Positions 52,625-61,866 of a DNA stretch of 64,000 bases are shown here, one piece after another (the stretch's first letter is position 1; every line of letters starts with the position of its first letter). The notes under the pieces were generated by a model, which was not told the origin of the DNA, did not search any database, and was given only the letters and a program-made list of their open reading frames with translations. Location: positions 286,882 to 350,881 of the forward strand of contig JAVCCK010000038.1 of assembly GCA_030765525.1 (NCBI GenBank), in the 5' to 3' direction. The translations under genes were made by a program, and so were the position numbers. This stretch comes from Candidatus Lernaella stagnicola (GTDB lineage Bacteria > Lernaellota > Lernaellaia > Lernaellales > Lernaellaceae).

Positions 52625-53098
52625 CTACTTCTTGACGTTATGCTCGAAGAGCGATTCGTACATCCAGTAAGCGCTGCGCCGCATACCGATCTTCCCATAC
52701 GCCGCCTGCGCCCGCTTGTTGCGGCGATCGACGTACAGGCGGATGCCCACGACGTTGCCGGCCCGGTGCGCGCGCCGTAGCACCGCGTTGTAAAGCGCCG
52801 TAAAGAACTTGGTGCGCCGCGCTTCGGGGGCGATGTAGACCGATTGGATCCACCACACGTCGCCGTTGCGCCAATCGCTCCACTCGTAGGTGATCATCAA
52901 TTGCCCGATGATATCCAGACCGCGAATTCCCACGAGGTAGAAACCGCGACTGGGTTCTTCGAGCACGGCGTTCACCCCGGCCAGCGCGGTGTCCCATTCG
53001 ATTTCCAGATTTTCGGTTTCCAACGCCATGGCCTGGTTGTTGGCGGCCAGCGTTTTGGCGTCGCCGCGCCGCGCGGCTCGTATGGTGATGTCCGACAT
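52625..53098 (-). CDS. GNAT-family N-acetyltransferase
   Basis: Start chosen at ATG 53098 (AAGGAG upstream), giving 157 aa. It shows the GNAT pattern: ITIRAARRGDAKTLAANNQA at the start, and a middle strand WWIQSVYIAPEARRTKFFTALYNAVLRRA. The acetyl-CoA loop is shortened to EARRTKFF (no R-x-x-G-x-G/A). RLYVDRRNKRAQAAYGKIGM is motif B. Convergent with the selenoprotein gene, 21 nt apart. The substrate is unknown. Confidence 0.65.
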   Translation of the reverse strand: MSDITIRAARRGDAKTLAANNQAMALETENLEIEWDTALAGVNAVLEEPSRGFYLVGIRGLDIIGQLMITYEWSDWRNGDVWWIQSVYIAPEARRTKFFTALYNAVLRRAHRAGNVVGIRLYVDRRNKRAQAAYGKIGMRRSAYWMYESLFEHNVKK

Positions 53099-53221
53099 AC
53101 TGCTTTTCTCCTTACGGCGTGATCGGCGTTTTCCGTGGGGTACGTCTTTTTTCATGGCCTCGTGGTGATCGACCTCTTTTCTTCGAGAAACCCACGCCGG
53201 CCGGACAATCCAAAAGGCGAG

Positions 53222-54619
53222 CTAACAGAACACGTCGCGTTGTCCGGCGCGGATCTTGGCCAGCATCGCCTCGGCCCGCTTGAGGGGCACCTCATCCATA
53301 TCGACCATAAAATCGGCGATCGCCTGCTCGCCGGCGGCCTTCGTCTCCGGCGTGCCGTAATCGAGCAAGTACTCCAAGAAGGTGGATAACGCGTTGGGAT
53401 CGCAGTGTGCCTTGATCAAACCCGGCTTCGCCAAGTCCATGAAATCGCCGCCCGTGCGGCCCAAGCGATAACAGCCCGTGCAAAACGACGGTACATAGCC
53501 CAGCCCGGCAATGTCCCGAATCACTTCCTCGAGCGTGCGATGATCGCCAAGAGAGAATTGCCCGTCGTCGCCGTCGTCGTCGGCGTATCCGCCGGGATTG
53601 GTGCGGCTGCCGGCCGATATCTGCGAGACGCCCAGCGCAAAGGTCTCGCGCCGGATGTTGGCCGTCTCGCGGGTGGACATGATGATACCGGTGTAGGGCA
53701 CCGCGAGGCGTAGGATCGCCACGATCTTGCGGAAATCGAGATCGGACACCGCGTGCGGCGGATGACTCGCCAGATCCGAACCCGTCGCCGGCTCCAGGCG
53801 CGGCACGCTGATGGTGTGCGGCCCGACACCGAAGCGCGCTTCCAGATGCCGGATGTGTTGCAGCAACGCCAGAATCTCAAAACGCCAGTCGGTCAAACCG
53901 AACAGGACGCCGATGCCCACGTCGTCGATGCCCGCTTTTACGGCGCGGTCGATGGCGCTGAGGCGCCATTGGTAATCCCTCTTTTTTCCGCCTACATGCA
54001 CCCGCTGGTATACTTCGTGGTGGTAGGTTTCCTGAAATAGTTGATACGTGCCGATCTCCGCTGCCTTGAGTTCGCGGAACTCCTCAACCTCGAGCGGTGC
54101 GACATTCACGTTGACGCGGCGAATCTCGCCCGGTCCGCTTTTCGTTTTGTAAATTGTCTCGATGGCGTTGAGAATGTAGCGGAATCCTTCCTGCGGATAC
54201 GATTCGCCGGCCACAAGCAGCACGCGCTTGTGTCCGCTTTCGATAAGGAAGGTCACTTCGCGGGCGATCTCTTCTTGGCTTAGCGTCCGCCTCGCCACTT
54301 CCTTGTTGCGCGCACGAAAAGCGCAGTACAGGCATTCGTTGGAACAGAGGTTGGAAATGTACAACGGCGCGAATAGTACGAGACGCCGGCCGTATATTGT
54401 TTCCTTAGCCCGGCGGGCAGTTTGAAACAGTTCGGCGATGAGTTCTGGGTCGCTCACCGAGACAAGTACCGCCACATCTTCGGCTTCCAAGCCCTTGAGC
54501 TCGGCGGCTTTGGCCAGCACTTCAAGCACGCGGGTGGCGCTCTTCTCGCGCTTTGCCAAGGTTTCGAAAATACGGGTTTCGTCGATGGAGGGCTGCAGTT
54601 CGGGCGCGGTCGTACTCAT
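53222..54619 (-). CDS. hydG: FeFe-hydrogenase maturase HydG (radical SAM tyrosine lyase)
   Basis: 465 aa. Radical SAM cluster Cys92, Cys96 and Cys99 (CSNECLYCAF). The ThiH/HydG body has LVAGESYPQEGFRYILNAIETIY and TYQLFQETYHHEVYQRVHV. The HydG-specific C-terminal CxxC is in PSFCTGCYRLGRTGGDFMDLAKPG. HydG splits tyrosine to make the CO and cyanide ligands of the H-cluster and also carries an auxiliary cluster bound by this C-terminal CxxC. ThiH lacks that motif, which supports HydG. HydE, HydF and the hydrogenase are not in view. Confidence 0.93.
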   Translation of the reverse strand: MSTTAPELQPSIDETRIFETLAKREKSATRVLEVLAKAAELKGLEAEDVAVLVSVSDPELIAELFQTARRAKETIYGRRLVLFAPLYISNLCSNECLYCAFRARNKEVARRTLSQEEIAREVTFLIESGHKRVLLVAGESYPQEGFRYILNAIETIYKTKSGPGEIRRVNVNVAPLEVEEFRELKAAEIGTYQLFQETYHHEVYQRVHVGGKKRDYQWRLSAIDRAVKAGIDDVGIGVLFGLTDWRFEILALLQHIRHLEARFGVGPHTISVPRLEPATGSDLASHPPHAVSDLDFRKIVAILRLAVPYTGIIMSTRETANIRRETFALGVSQISAGSRTNPGGYADDDGDDGQFSLGDHRTLEEVIRDIAGLGYVPSFCTGCYRLGRTGGDFMDLAKPGLIKAHCDPNALSTFLEYLLDYGTPETKAAGEQAIADFMVDMDEVPLKRAEAMLAKIRAGQRDVFC

Positions 54620-54910
54620 TTTTCAACTCCGTTCTACAACGTTTCTCGACCGTCCCCGGTGTGAAAAGATAGACGATTCGCCGCGCGTTGTACAGGCGCG
54701 AATCACCGGATCGCGAACCAGCCAATTCCCCTTCGCCTTGCGCATTTGGGCATTTTCCAATCATCGAGAAAGAACGTATAATTGGTCGCCGGGGAGAAAA
54801 AAACGACCTACCTTTCCACGCGAGATGTACGCATCGTTTTCTTTTGAAGACCCGGCGGGGCAAATCTGCCGACAGGCCGGCTCGATATTGCAGAAGAGGG
54901 GGATGGAGAT

Positions 54911-55759
54911 ATGAAACGCGATAACCACAAACGTCCATACCGACTCACCAGTTTCCTGTTACTCGCGGCACTATCGGCGCTGTTCATCGGCGCGCAGGTC
55001 TGCAACGACATGGATTGGGATGACATCGCCGATGAGGAAGACAACTGCCCGGAGCAGTACAATCCCTTGCAGGCCAATGAGGATACCGACGCCCTCGGCG
55101 ACGCCTGCGATCCGGAAACGCCGATGCACGGCCACTCGCTGGGCCGGTGCTATCGCAGCAATTGGCAGGGTTTCACCGGGACGTTCTGGGACGACATCCA
55201 AACGACACTGACGCCCCAAGACGGCTCCGGCATCATGTCGGTCAAGTTGTTGTGGCCCGACATGGTGCAAGACCTGCTGGAACGCGGCCCCGGCCGCCAC
55301 AACGGCCACGACATCTGGTTCATGACCGCCAACACCAGCGGGATGACGTATTTCGCCACGTTCGTGGAGGGCGCGGCATCGCAAGTCGATGAGAAGGGCG
55401 TTATCTCGCAGTTCACGGGCTCCTTCACCTTCCTGGAATGCGAGGAATGCTGGCCCGACGTCGACGAAGATGATTACGAAAGCTGGGAATGGGTCGGCGA
55501 GTCCACGTGGACGGCCGATATCATGCCGCCGGGCTTCTGCGATCTGGAAGACGAAGAACCATATTTCGACGACGACGTCACCGACGATGACACCGCCGAC
55601 GACGATACGGCCGACGACGACACAATCGACGACGATGACACGACCGACGACGACGACAGCGCCGGCGTGGACGACGATAGCGACGGGGTGGATGACGACG
55701 ACAACGACAGAGCGAGCGACGACGACGATGACGATGACCAAGGAGCCTGTGGTTGCTGA
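54911..55759 (+). CDS. Exported protein with thrombospondin type 3 repeat and Asp-rich C-terminus
   Basis: 282 aa with a Sec-type signal (~1-30) that may end in a lipid Cys (QVC). Residues ~33-62 form a TSP3-type calcium repeat (D-x-DNCP...N-x-D-x-D-x-x-G-DACD). A 120-residue beta-rich domain with two Cys pairs follows. The C-terminal ~70 residues are Asp/Thr-rich (DDDTADDDT units) and end in GACGC. Here the acidic tract is at the C-terminus, unlike the lipoproteins nearby. It probably binds calcium outside the cell. The function is unknown. Confidence 0.7.
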   Translation: MKRDNHKRPYRLTSFLLLAALSALFIGAQVCNDMDWDDIADEEDNCPEQYNPLQANEDTDALGDACDPETPMHGHSLGRCYRSNWQGFTGTFWDDIQTTLTPQDGSGIMSVKLLWPDMVQDLLERGPGRHNGHDIWFMTANTSGMTYFATFVEGAASQVDEKGVISQFTGSFTFLECEECWPDVDEDDYESWEWVGESTWTADIMPPGFCDLEDEEPYFDDDVTDDDTADDDTADDDTIDDDDTTDDDDSAGVDDDSDGVDDDDNDRASDDDDDDDQGACGC

Positions 55760-55871
55760 GTCCGCCGCGTGGCCGGAGTTTCATCGACGAAGGAATTCAT
55801 GCTAAAGTGCGGTCCGGCGTTAACCGTGAAATGACCAATCAATTAGCCGTTTGGAAGGGATAGGGACGACC

Positions 55872-57596
55872 ATGATTCTGCTTAACCCCAAGAAACACAC
55901 CCGCGCGTATCCGGATGAAAAGTCGCGCGAAATCATGCTTAAAACCATCGATTTCTTCGAGCGCAAGGGCCTGGCCAAAATCAAGCAAGACGATCACCAG
56001 CGTGTGTGGTATCGCGATTTCCTCGATTTTCAACGGGACGAGAAACTCTTCGCCACCCTGCTGACGCCGGCCGACTACGCCGACGGCGACCCTGATAAAC
56101 GCTGGGATACCTACCGCATTTGTGAATTCAACGAAATTCTCGGGTTCTACGGTTTGCCTTACTGGTACACCTGGCAGGTCTCGATCCTGGGCCTCGGCCC
56201 GATCTGGATGACGAAAAACGAAGCGCTGAAGAAGAAAGCCGCCAAACTCATCGACGAGGGCGCCATCTTCGCCTTCGGCCTGTCGGAAAAAGACCACGGC
56301 GCCGATATCTATTCCACCGAGATGAAACTCGTGCCCCAGCCGGACGGAACCTTCCTGGCCAGCGGCCGTAAGTACTACATCGGCAACGGCAACGAAGCCG
56401 CCATGGTCTCGACCTTCGGCCGCATCGCCGAGCCCGACGGCACGATCAAGAAAGATTCGGAATACGTTTTCTTCGCCGCCTATTACGACCACGAGAACTA
56501 CGACTGCGTGCAAAACGTGGTCAATAGTCAGAATTTCGTGTCCGAGTATGCCCTCAACGACTACCCGATCACCGAAGAGGACATCCTGGCTCGCGGCCCC
56601 TTCGCCTGGGATTGCGCGCTCAACACCGTCAACATCGGCAAATACAACCTGGGCTGGGCGTCCATCGGCATCTGCACCCACGCGCTCTACGAGGCCGTTC
56701 ATCACGCCGCGAACCGCAACCTCTACGGGATGTGGGTGACCGATTTCCCGCACGTCAAACAAGCCTTCGTCGACGCCTACTCGCGCCTCGTGGCGATGAA
56801 GCTTTTCGCCTTGCGCACCGCCGACTACATGCGCGTCGCCTCGCCCGAAGATCGTCGCTACATGCTGTTCAACCCGGCGGTAAAAATGAAGGTCACCACG
56901 CAGGGTGAAGATGTGATCGACCTGCTTTGGGACGTCATCGCCGCCAAGGGCTTCGAAAAAGACACCTACTTCGAAATGGCCGCGCGCGACATCCGCGCCC
57001 TGCCCAAACTCGAAGGCACGGTGCACGTCAACGTCGCGCTCATCCTGAAGTTTATGCCCAACTACCTGTTCAACCCGCAAGATTTCCCGCCGCTGGACAC
57101 GCAGGACCAAACCACCAGCGACGATTTCCTTTTCGACCAAGGGCCGGCGAAGGGTCTGGGGAAAATTCAGTTCGGCGATTACCAAAAAGCCTACGTGCTT
57201 TACGACACGCCCAACCTGCGCGTTTTCAAAGAGCAAATCGAAATCTTCAAAGAGTCCCTCTTCGCCGCCGGGCCCACCGATGCGCAAAAGATGGACATCG
57301 ATTTCCTGCTGGCCATCGGCGAACTGTTCACCCTGGTGGTCTACGGGCACCTCATTCTGGAGAACGCGAAAATCCACGGCCTCGACGACGACCACGTCGA
57401 CCAGATCTTCGACTTCCTGGTGCGAGACTTTTCGGAGTTCGCCCTGCAAGTGCACAACAAGCCGAGCAGCACCGAAGCTCAAATGGCTTATTGCATGAAA
57501 ATGATCCGCAAACCGGTGGTCGATGCCGACCGCTACGGCCGCATGTGGAACAATTGGGTGTATCCGCTCAAGGACGCCTACACGATGACTGATTAG
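55872..57596 (+). CDS. Acyl-CoA dehydrogenase family protein
   Basis: 574 aa from ATG 55872. An in-frame TTG at 55851 is an alternative. The N-terminal and middle domains show FAFGLSEKDHGADIYSTEM (the FAD/acyl-CoA strand), then GRKYYIGNGNEAAMVSTFGRI and IGICTHALYEAVHHAANRNLYG. The C-terminal helical domain has DLLWDVIAAKGFEKDTYFEMAARD. It is longer than typical ACADs (~380), with an added C-terminal helical region of more than 150 residues. Members oxidise acyl-CoA thioesters. No etf or thiolase gene lies near, so the substrate is unclear. Confidence 0.75.
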   Translation: MILLNPKKHTRAYPDEKSREIMLKTIDFFERKGLAKIKQDDHQRVWYRDFLDFQRDEKLFATLLTPADYADGDPDKRWDTYRICEFNEILGFYGLPYWYTWQVSILGLGPIWMTKNEALKKKAAKLIDEGAIFAFGLSEKDHGADIYSTEMKLVPQPDGTFLASGRKYYIGNGNEAAMVSTFGRIAEPDGTIKKDSEYVFFAAYYDHENYDCVQNVVNSQNFVSEYALNDYPITEEDILARGPFAWDCALNTVNIGKYNLGWASIGICTHALYEAVHHAANRNLYGMWVTDFPHVKQAFVDAYSRLVAMKLFALRTADYMRVASPEDRRYMLFNPAVKMKVTTQGEDVIDLLWDVIAAKGFEKDTYFEMAARDIRALPKLEGTVHVNVALILKFMPNYLFNPQDFPPLDTQDQTTSDDFLFDQGPAKGLGKIQFGDYQKAYVLYDTPNLRVFKEQIEIFKESLFAAGPTDAQKMDIDFLLAIGELFTLVVYGHLILENAKIHGLDDDHVDQIFDFLVRDFSEFALQVHNKPSSTEAQMAYCMKMIRKPVVDADRYGRMWNNWVYPLKDAYTMTD

Positions 57597-57641
57597 GCGG
57601 GCGCGGCGCGTTTGTTCGCCGCGTCGGAATGGATGTAGAAA

Positions 57642-58271
57642 ATGAAGCCGCCAATCTCGAACCGCCTCGGTCGAGTTGCTTTGTTCGTGGTGCTTGTCCT
57701 GCTACTGCCGCCCTTCGCCTGCGGTGACGACGATGATGACAACAGCGAAACCGGGGACGACGACACCCATACGACACCAATTGATGACGATAACGACACA
57801 AATTCGGTCGCCGACGATGATGATGACGACACATTCAGTGACGACGACAATGATAATGACACAACCGACGATGACGATAACGACGATTCAACACCCGTCG
57901 AATGCGGCACCGTCATCCGCGGCGACCTCGAATGGACCCAATGCGATAACGGTGAAGACATCAACCACTACGTCGCCCAAACCTGGGCGCAGAATCTCCA
58001 CTTCGACGGCAAAAACGATTGGCGCCTGCCGACCAAATGGGAATTGGCCGCGCTCTACGACGAATCCCGCACCATCGAAAGCGGTTGCTACATTCCGGTG
58101 CACATCGCCGAGCCCTTCTACCTGAGTTGCTCCCACGTGTGGGTCGCCGACGTCGCCTCATGGTGGGACGAGATGTCCTGGACCGTCGGCTTCAGCAAGG
58201 GCGACCTGACGATCATGCACCGGGAAGCCGAAGACCGCATTCGCGCCCTGGCGGTGCGGGACCTGAACTAA
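57642..58271 (+). CDS. Asp-linker lipoprotein with DUF1566 (Lcl) domain
   Basis: 209 aa. Lipid Cys27 (PPFAC). Residues ~28-85 are Asp/Asn/Thr-rich. The C-terminal ~120 residues carry the DUF1566 signature NDWRLPTKWELAALYDESRT, preceded by LEWTQCDNG and followed by SCSHVWVADVA. DUF1566 domains are found in surface and adhesion-type proteins and probably bind ligands. It belongs to the same architectural family as the lipoproteins at 20, 23.6, 40, 42 and 43.9 kb. Confidence 0.75.
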   Translation: MKPPISNRLGRVALFVVLVLLLPPFACGDDDDDNSETGDDDTHTTPIDDDNDTNSVADDDDDDTFSDDDNDNDTTDDDDNDDSTPVECGTVIRGDLEWTQCDNGEDINHYVAQTWAQNLHFDGKNDWRLPTKWELAALYDESRTIESGCYIPVHIAEPFYLSCSHVWVADVASWWDEMSWTVGFSKGDLTIMHREAEDRIRALAVRDLN

Positions 58272-58320
58272 CACGCGGGCTTTGCTACAATCGCCTCGCC
58301 ATTTTGCGTGAGGTGATCCC

Positions 58321-58788
58321 ATGAAACGATTTGTCCCGGCTCTACTTTGCGGGGTGCTGCTGGCTGCATGCCTGGTGGCGCTCGCCGTCGCCGAACCTTC
58401 CACCGAGGCGCGCCTCGAACCGCGCGTGCGCGTTGTGTTTTTCATTCCGGTCAAGGCGGCAACCTTTGCCAAACTCGAGGGCGTGGTCGCCGAGTTCGCC
58501 CGGCGCTTCCCCGACGGCTTCACAAAAACCACGTTCCCAAAAAGCCCCGGTGACCCCACCACGTTCGAGGGCGCCTGGCTGAATGCAGACACCGGCGCGG
58601 TGGCCCGCGATCACATTGAGATTCTCTTTGTTGATCTGCCCGCCCGCAATCAGGAGTGGCTGAAACCGGCGGCCGATTTCAAGGAATACCTGCACGCGCA
58701 ACTCGGCGAAAAGGAAATTTGGGTGACGGCCGCGCCGCTGCAACGCGTGCTGAGCCCGTCTTCGCCGGGTTGGTCGGCAAGCCCGTAG
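58321..58788 (+). CDS. Small secreted protein, unknown
   Basis: 155 aa with an unusually strong ribosome site (GAGGTGATC) before ATG 58321. Residues 1-24 form a signal peptide (LCGVLLAACLVALAVA). The mature part is a compact alpha/beta domain (VRVVFFIPVKAATFAKLEGV, HIEILFVDLPARNQEWLKPA, EKEIWVTAAPLQRVL). It resembles other uncharacterised exported proteins, but no family was recognised. The stop overlaps a terminator, so it closes its transcript. Confidence 0.6.
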   Translation: MKRFVPALLCGVLLAACLVALAVAEPSTEARLEPRVRVVFFIPVKAATFAKLEGVVAEFARRFPDGFTKTTFPKSPGDPTTFEGAWLNADTGAVARDHIEILFVDLPARNQEWLKPAADFKEYLHAQLGEKEIWVTAAPLQRVLSPSSPGWSASP

Positions 58789-58805
58789 GTCGCGGGCTTT
58801 TGTTT
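58779..58805 (+). terminator. Intrinsic terminator
   Basis: A 7-bp stem (AAGCCCG/CGGGCTT, 58779-58785 with 58793-58799) with a seven-nt loop, followed by TTTGTTT. It overlaps the stop codon at 58786-58788. Confidence 0.75.
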
Positions 58806-58994
58806 GCGGCGGCCCGCCAAAACCCGTATCGTTATCGCCGCCAGAAGAACCCGACACCCGCAATCAAGCCGCCGTTGCACTCGATCGCCTTGGTGGGCTA
58901 AAGGGCGGGTCAATGATTGTGGGGATGTTTTTTGTCTCCGGGTTTCGGGAAGGTCAATGAATTTCTATATACTGTCCCCGGACCCCCTTCCCCT

Positions 58995-59009
58995 GTCCCC
59001 GGAATTTGC
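58995..59009 (+). repeat. Left copy of 15-bp direct repeat
   Basis: GTCCCCGGAATTTGC, identical to 63217-63231 in the same orientation. The two copies flank the two-gene island. Confidence 0.6.
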
Positions 59010-59027
59010 ACTTTCTCGCGTTGCAAG

Positions 59028-59056
59028 TTGATCGCCGCGGCATGCTAATGTAATAT
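59028..59056 (+). promoter_or_regulatory. Possible promoter of the two-gene island operon
   Basis: TTGATC (59028-59033), 17 nt, TAATAT (59051-59056). The -10 is weak. Downstream, at 59062, a TTGA...TCAA imperfect inverted repeat may be an operator. Confidence 0.3.
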
Positions 59057-59193
59057 TTTCTTTGATCCCTTGGTCAACATCATCGGGCTGTTGGCAACTA
59101 TCTGCGGGCAGCCACTGCAAGATGACCCACGTTGAGGTCAGACTGACGTCCCTTTGAAACCAATAGTGGAGTCAACAGGGGAATGGAGATGCC

Positions 59194-61866
59194 GTGATTC
59201 CGACGGATGTAACTCCCGAATCGGGTGAAACGCTCGGTGATCGCCCCATTCTCGAGCCTCCGCGCCTATCATTTCTCGATCGACTGCGCCAGCGATGGCA
59301 TCATCCTCTATTGAGTCGCTTTGCGAACTTCACGGGTCATCACCATTGGGGCGCGAAGGCGCGTTACAATCGAATTCGTTTCACGGTCAAGAAATGGGGC
59401 TTCCAAATTGACCACCAGTTTGCTGGACGGCGAACGAAACTGAGAATATTACGGTCCTTAATTGGCTCTTTGATTCTGAAGTCCTCAGTCGCTGTCGTTC
59501 TCGTGGGCGCGTTACTGACAATCGACCACGTCATCGAACGTCTCGTCTCTTCGCCACATTGGATTCAAGGAATCGCGCCAGATTTCCTCGTCAAAATCGT
59601 TCTTGAGCCTGACGGACGCCTGTTTGATTTGGTTGTCACCACTGTCGCCCAGGTATCCGGATTGATTCTCGGTCTATACTTTGCCGCGCTCGGAGTGCTG
59701 ATCGGCACCGTCTATGCGGATGTTCCAAAGAGCGTCCGACAGATTGTTCTTAGGGAAAAGGTAGGAAATGTCTATATTTTCTGGGTCGCCGTTCTCGCCG
59801 CTGTTTCCTTGCTGTTCATTGCGCTACAATTCTTCGGTGTCCAACCAGGGTTCGTGAGTCTCTCCTTTGTAGTCACACTGTCCGTCTTCACGGTATTTGG
59901 TTTTCTTGTTGTTTGGCAGCGGGTTTTTTATCTCTTCGACCCTTCAAGTCTCGCGGAAGAACTGCCGCGCCCCATTTACCAATGGCTTCGCGCTGCATCA
60001 GAAGGCCAATTCCGCTTTGATCCATCTTTTCAAAATCACTTTCGCAAACAGGCAGCTCTTGGCCTTCAGCAGTTTCGCGACGTAGTCACTTTTGCGACCA
60101 CCAAGATCCCGACGCAAGGAGCGGAGATCACATCCAAGCCATCGATGGCAGCTCTCGCGCTCCTTGAGCTGTATTCTCAACAAAAGGCCAGGATTCCGAG
60201 CGAGAGTTACTGGTTTCTGAGGATTCCGCAGCATCCTGACTGGAGCGTCGCCAACACATCCGCTGTAGAAATCGCGCTCAAGACCGGCACCTTCCTGCAA
60301 CCAAAAATGGTGACGGATCTATCGTGGTTCGAAGACGCGGCCACGGCTATTCTCGTTGAATCCGTTTCATCTTTGCTAAACAACAATAAATGCGCTGAGG
60401 TCGTGAGCATCCTCGAAGGGATCTGCAATACGCTCAACGAAATGGCGGCCAACTATTGTGTTTCCGACGCCTTACAGGTAGTGCGTGACGTCCGGACACC
60501 GGTACTCGATTGGATGCGGGGGAAAACAGTCAAAGATTTCAAAAGCTACGAGGAATGGAGCCCTGTTGTCGCAATGATTGATGCACAGGGCCTGGCCGCG
60601 ATTTCAGTGTTGTTGGGGTTTTCGAGAAGCGTCACGTCGTACCAACCAGAGGATATTGAAACGACCATTGCGGCGATCTCTTGGGACGATCAACGCTCCG
60701 TCTACTCACGGAATGTGCCACGTAGTGTTGTCGAACAACTTGAGTTTCTCGAGAAGAGACTTGGGTTTGAGCTTGACGTGGAAGGTCATACTCAGTCCCC
60801 GCCCTGGTACCTTGCCCAGATTGCAGCCCTTGGGCACGCTCAGTATGTCCGAAACGGGCTCGAGGCTTTGATTGACGAATTCGACCGAAACTTCAGAGAC
60901 TCTGTGCAAATTCTGGTTGAAGAACAAAAATATCTTTTGGCTGGCCATCACATACAACGCGGTCTTGAGGCGTGCCAGAAGTTTGAAGTGCATGCGGAGG
61001 CAATCGGGGATGCCCTGGCAAAAATGGAGAGATTGCGGCGAGTAACCGATATCCCCTGGCCGGTAGTTGATTGGGATAAATTGAAACAAAGACAGGCCTC
61101 GCTGCAACAGTTTCTTGTTGAAATCCTCGCGGAAATAGCAATCGATTTATCGAGCCTTGACCTCCCCGATTACCTCCCAGACTACGCTGGGTTCGCCTAC
61201 GCACGATTAGCCAACGAGACCTACGTTGCAATCTCCAATGGCGACGACAACCTCCTGAAAAGGTTGTTTCCCAAGCTCTTCGTTTTGGGATTGAATGAAC
61301 ATGACCGGCTTCGCAAGAAGCTGAAGGACCGCGGACTGACGAACCGTCCTCACTTGGCCCTAACGACAGACCATCTTGTGGACTTGATGGCGTTGTCCGG
61401 CTTGGCAGTGGTTTGGGGTGAGCTCGAAAACCGCGAGACCTGGAGCGTCGTGGAGAACACGTGGAACGACTACTTCCAGCATTCCTCGAACGCCAAAGAC
61501 GCAATTCCGTTCTTTTTTAGCCTTATCAGCTTCCGGGGGCGCTTAAACATGGCGCTTTCTTCTCGCAGTATGACTCGAACCTCTTGGAAGATAGGTTTTG
61601 AACAAGAAATGCGTCGGCGAGGTCTGTTAGGCTGGGATGTTCCCTTCCAACGCAGCGACGAGTGTGAGAAAAAGCACCCTAGCCCACTTATCCGTACGTT
61701 AATGGACGGCAACAGCTTCTCTTATGATTTTTCCGATATCTTCGCTGCTTGGTACCTTGCTGAACGAAATGAAGCTGCAGGGATCAAACAGCCGCACAGA
61801 GTCGAAAACCTTTTAAATTCTCTGAAACGAGAGTCGGCGTCGCCGACGCCGCCGGGGGAGCAATGA
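59194..61866 (+). CDS. Large four-TM membrane protein of unknown function (island gene 1)
   Basis: 890 aa. GTG start at 59194 with GGAG 6 nt upstream. Four hydrophobic segments are visible at ~88-110, 143-174, 192-214 and 218-246, the last followed by a long C-terminal cytoplasmic-looking helical region (~250-890). This region has acidic and basic helices but no Walker, nuclease or protease motif I can see. It is not a family I recognise. The base composition and codon use are lower in GC than the rest of the window. The gene is coupled to the next one by a 4-nt overlap (ATGA). It could be a membrane effector or sensor of a transferred module (inference). Confidence 0.75.
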   Translation: MIPTDVTPESGETLGDRPILEPPRLSFLDRLRQRWHHPLLSRFANFTGHHHWGAKARYNRIRFTVKKWGFQIDHQFAGRRTKLRILRSLIGSLILKSSVAVVLVGALLTIDHVIERLVSSPHWIQGIAPDFLVKIVLEPDGRLFDLVVTTVAQVSGLILGLYFAALGVLIGTVYADVPKSVRQIVLREKVGNVYIFWVAVLAAVSLLFIALQFFGVQPGFVSLSFVVTLSVFTVFGFLVVWQRVFYLFDPSSLAEELPRPIYQWLRAASEGQFRFDPSFQNHFRKQAALGLQQFRDVVTFATTKIPTQGAEITSKPSMAALALLELYSQQKARIPSESYWFLRIPQHPDWSVANTSAVEIALKTGTFLQPKMVTDLSWFEDAATAILVESVSSLLNNNKCAEVVSILEGICNTLNEMAANYCVSDALQVVRDVRTPVLDWMRGKTVKDFKSYEEWSPVVAMIDAQGLAAISVLLGFSRSVTSYQPEDIETTIAAISWDDQRSVYSRNVPRSVVEQLEFLEKRLGFELDVEGHTQSPPWYLAQIAALGHAQYVRNGLEALIDEFDRNFRDSVQILVEEQKYLLAGHHIQRGLEACQKFEVHAEAIGDALAKMERLRRVTDIPWPVVDWDKLKQRQASLQQFLVEILAEIAIDLSSLDLPDYLPDYAGFAYARLANETYVAISNGDDNLLKRLFPKLFVLGLNEHDRLRKKLKDRGLTNRPHLALTTDHLVDLMALSGLAVVWGELENRETWSVVENTWNDYFQHSSNAKDAIPFFFSLISFRGRLNMALSSRSMTRTSWKIGFEQEMRRRGLLGWDVPFQRSDECEKKHPSPLIRTLMDGNSFSYDFSDIFAAWYLAERNEAAGIKQPHRVENLLNSLKRESASPTPPGEQ

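Larger units (their letters stand above)
58789..59193. other. Non-coding, REP-like region at the left edge of the low-GC island
   Basis: 405 nt without a supported gene. It holds the rest of the terminator, then two copies of CTGTCCCCGGA (58972-58982 and 58993-59003), then the GTCCCCGGAATTTGC repeat. A TTGATC-17-TAATAT promoter-like pair follows, and an 11-nt GTCAGACTGAC palindrome near 59128. Composition is clearly lower in GC than the preceding 58 kb. Confidence 0.5.
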
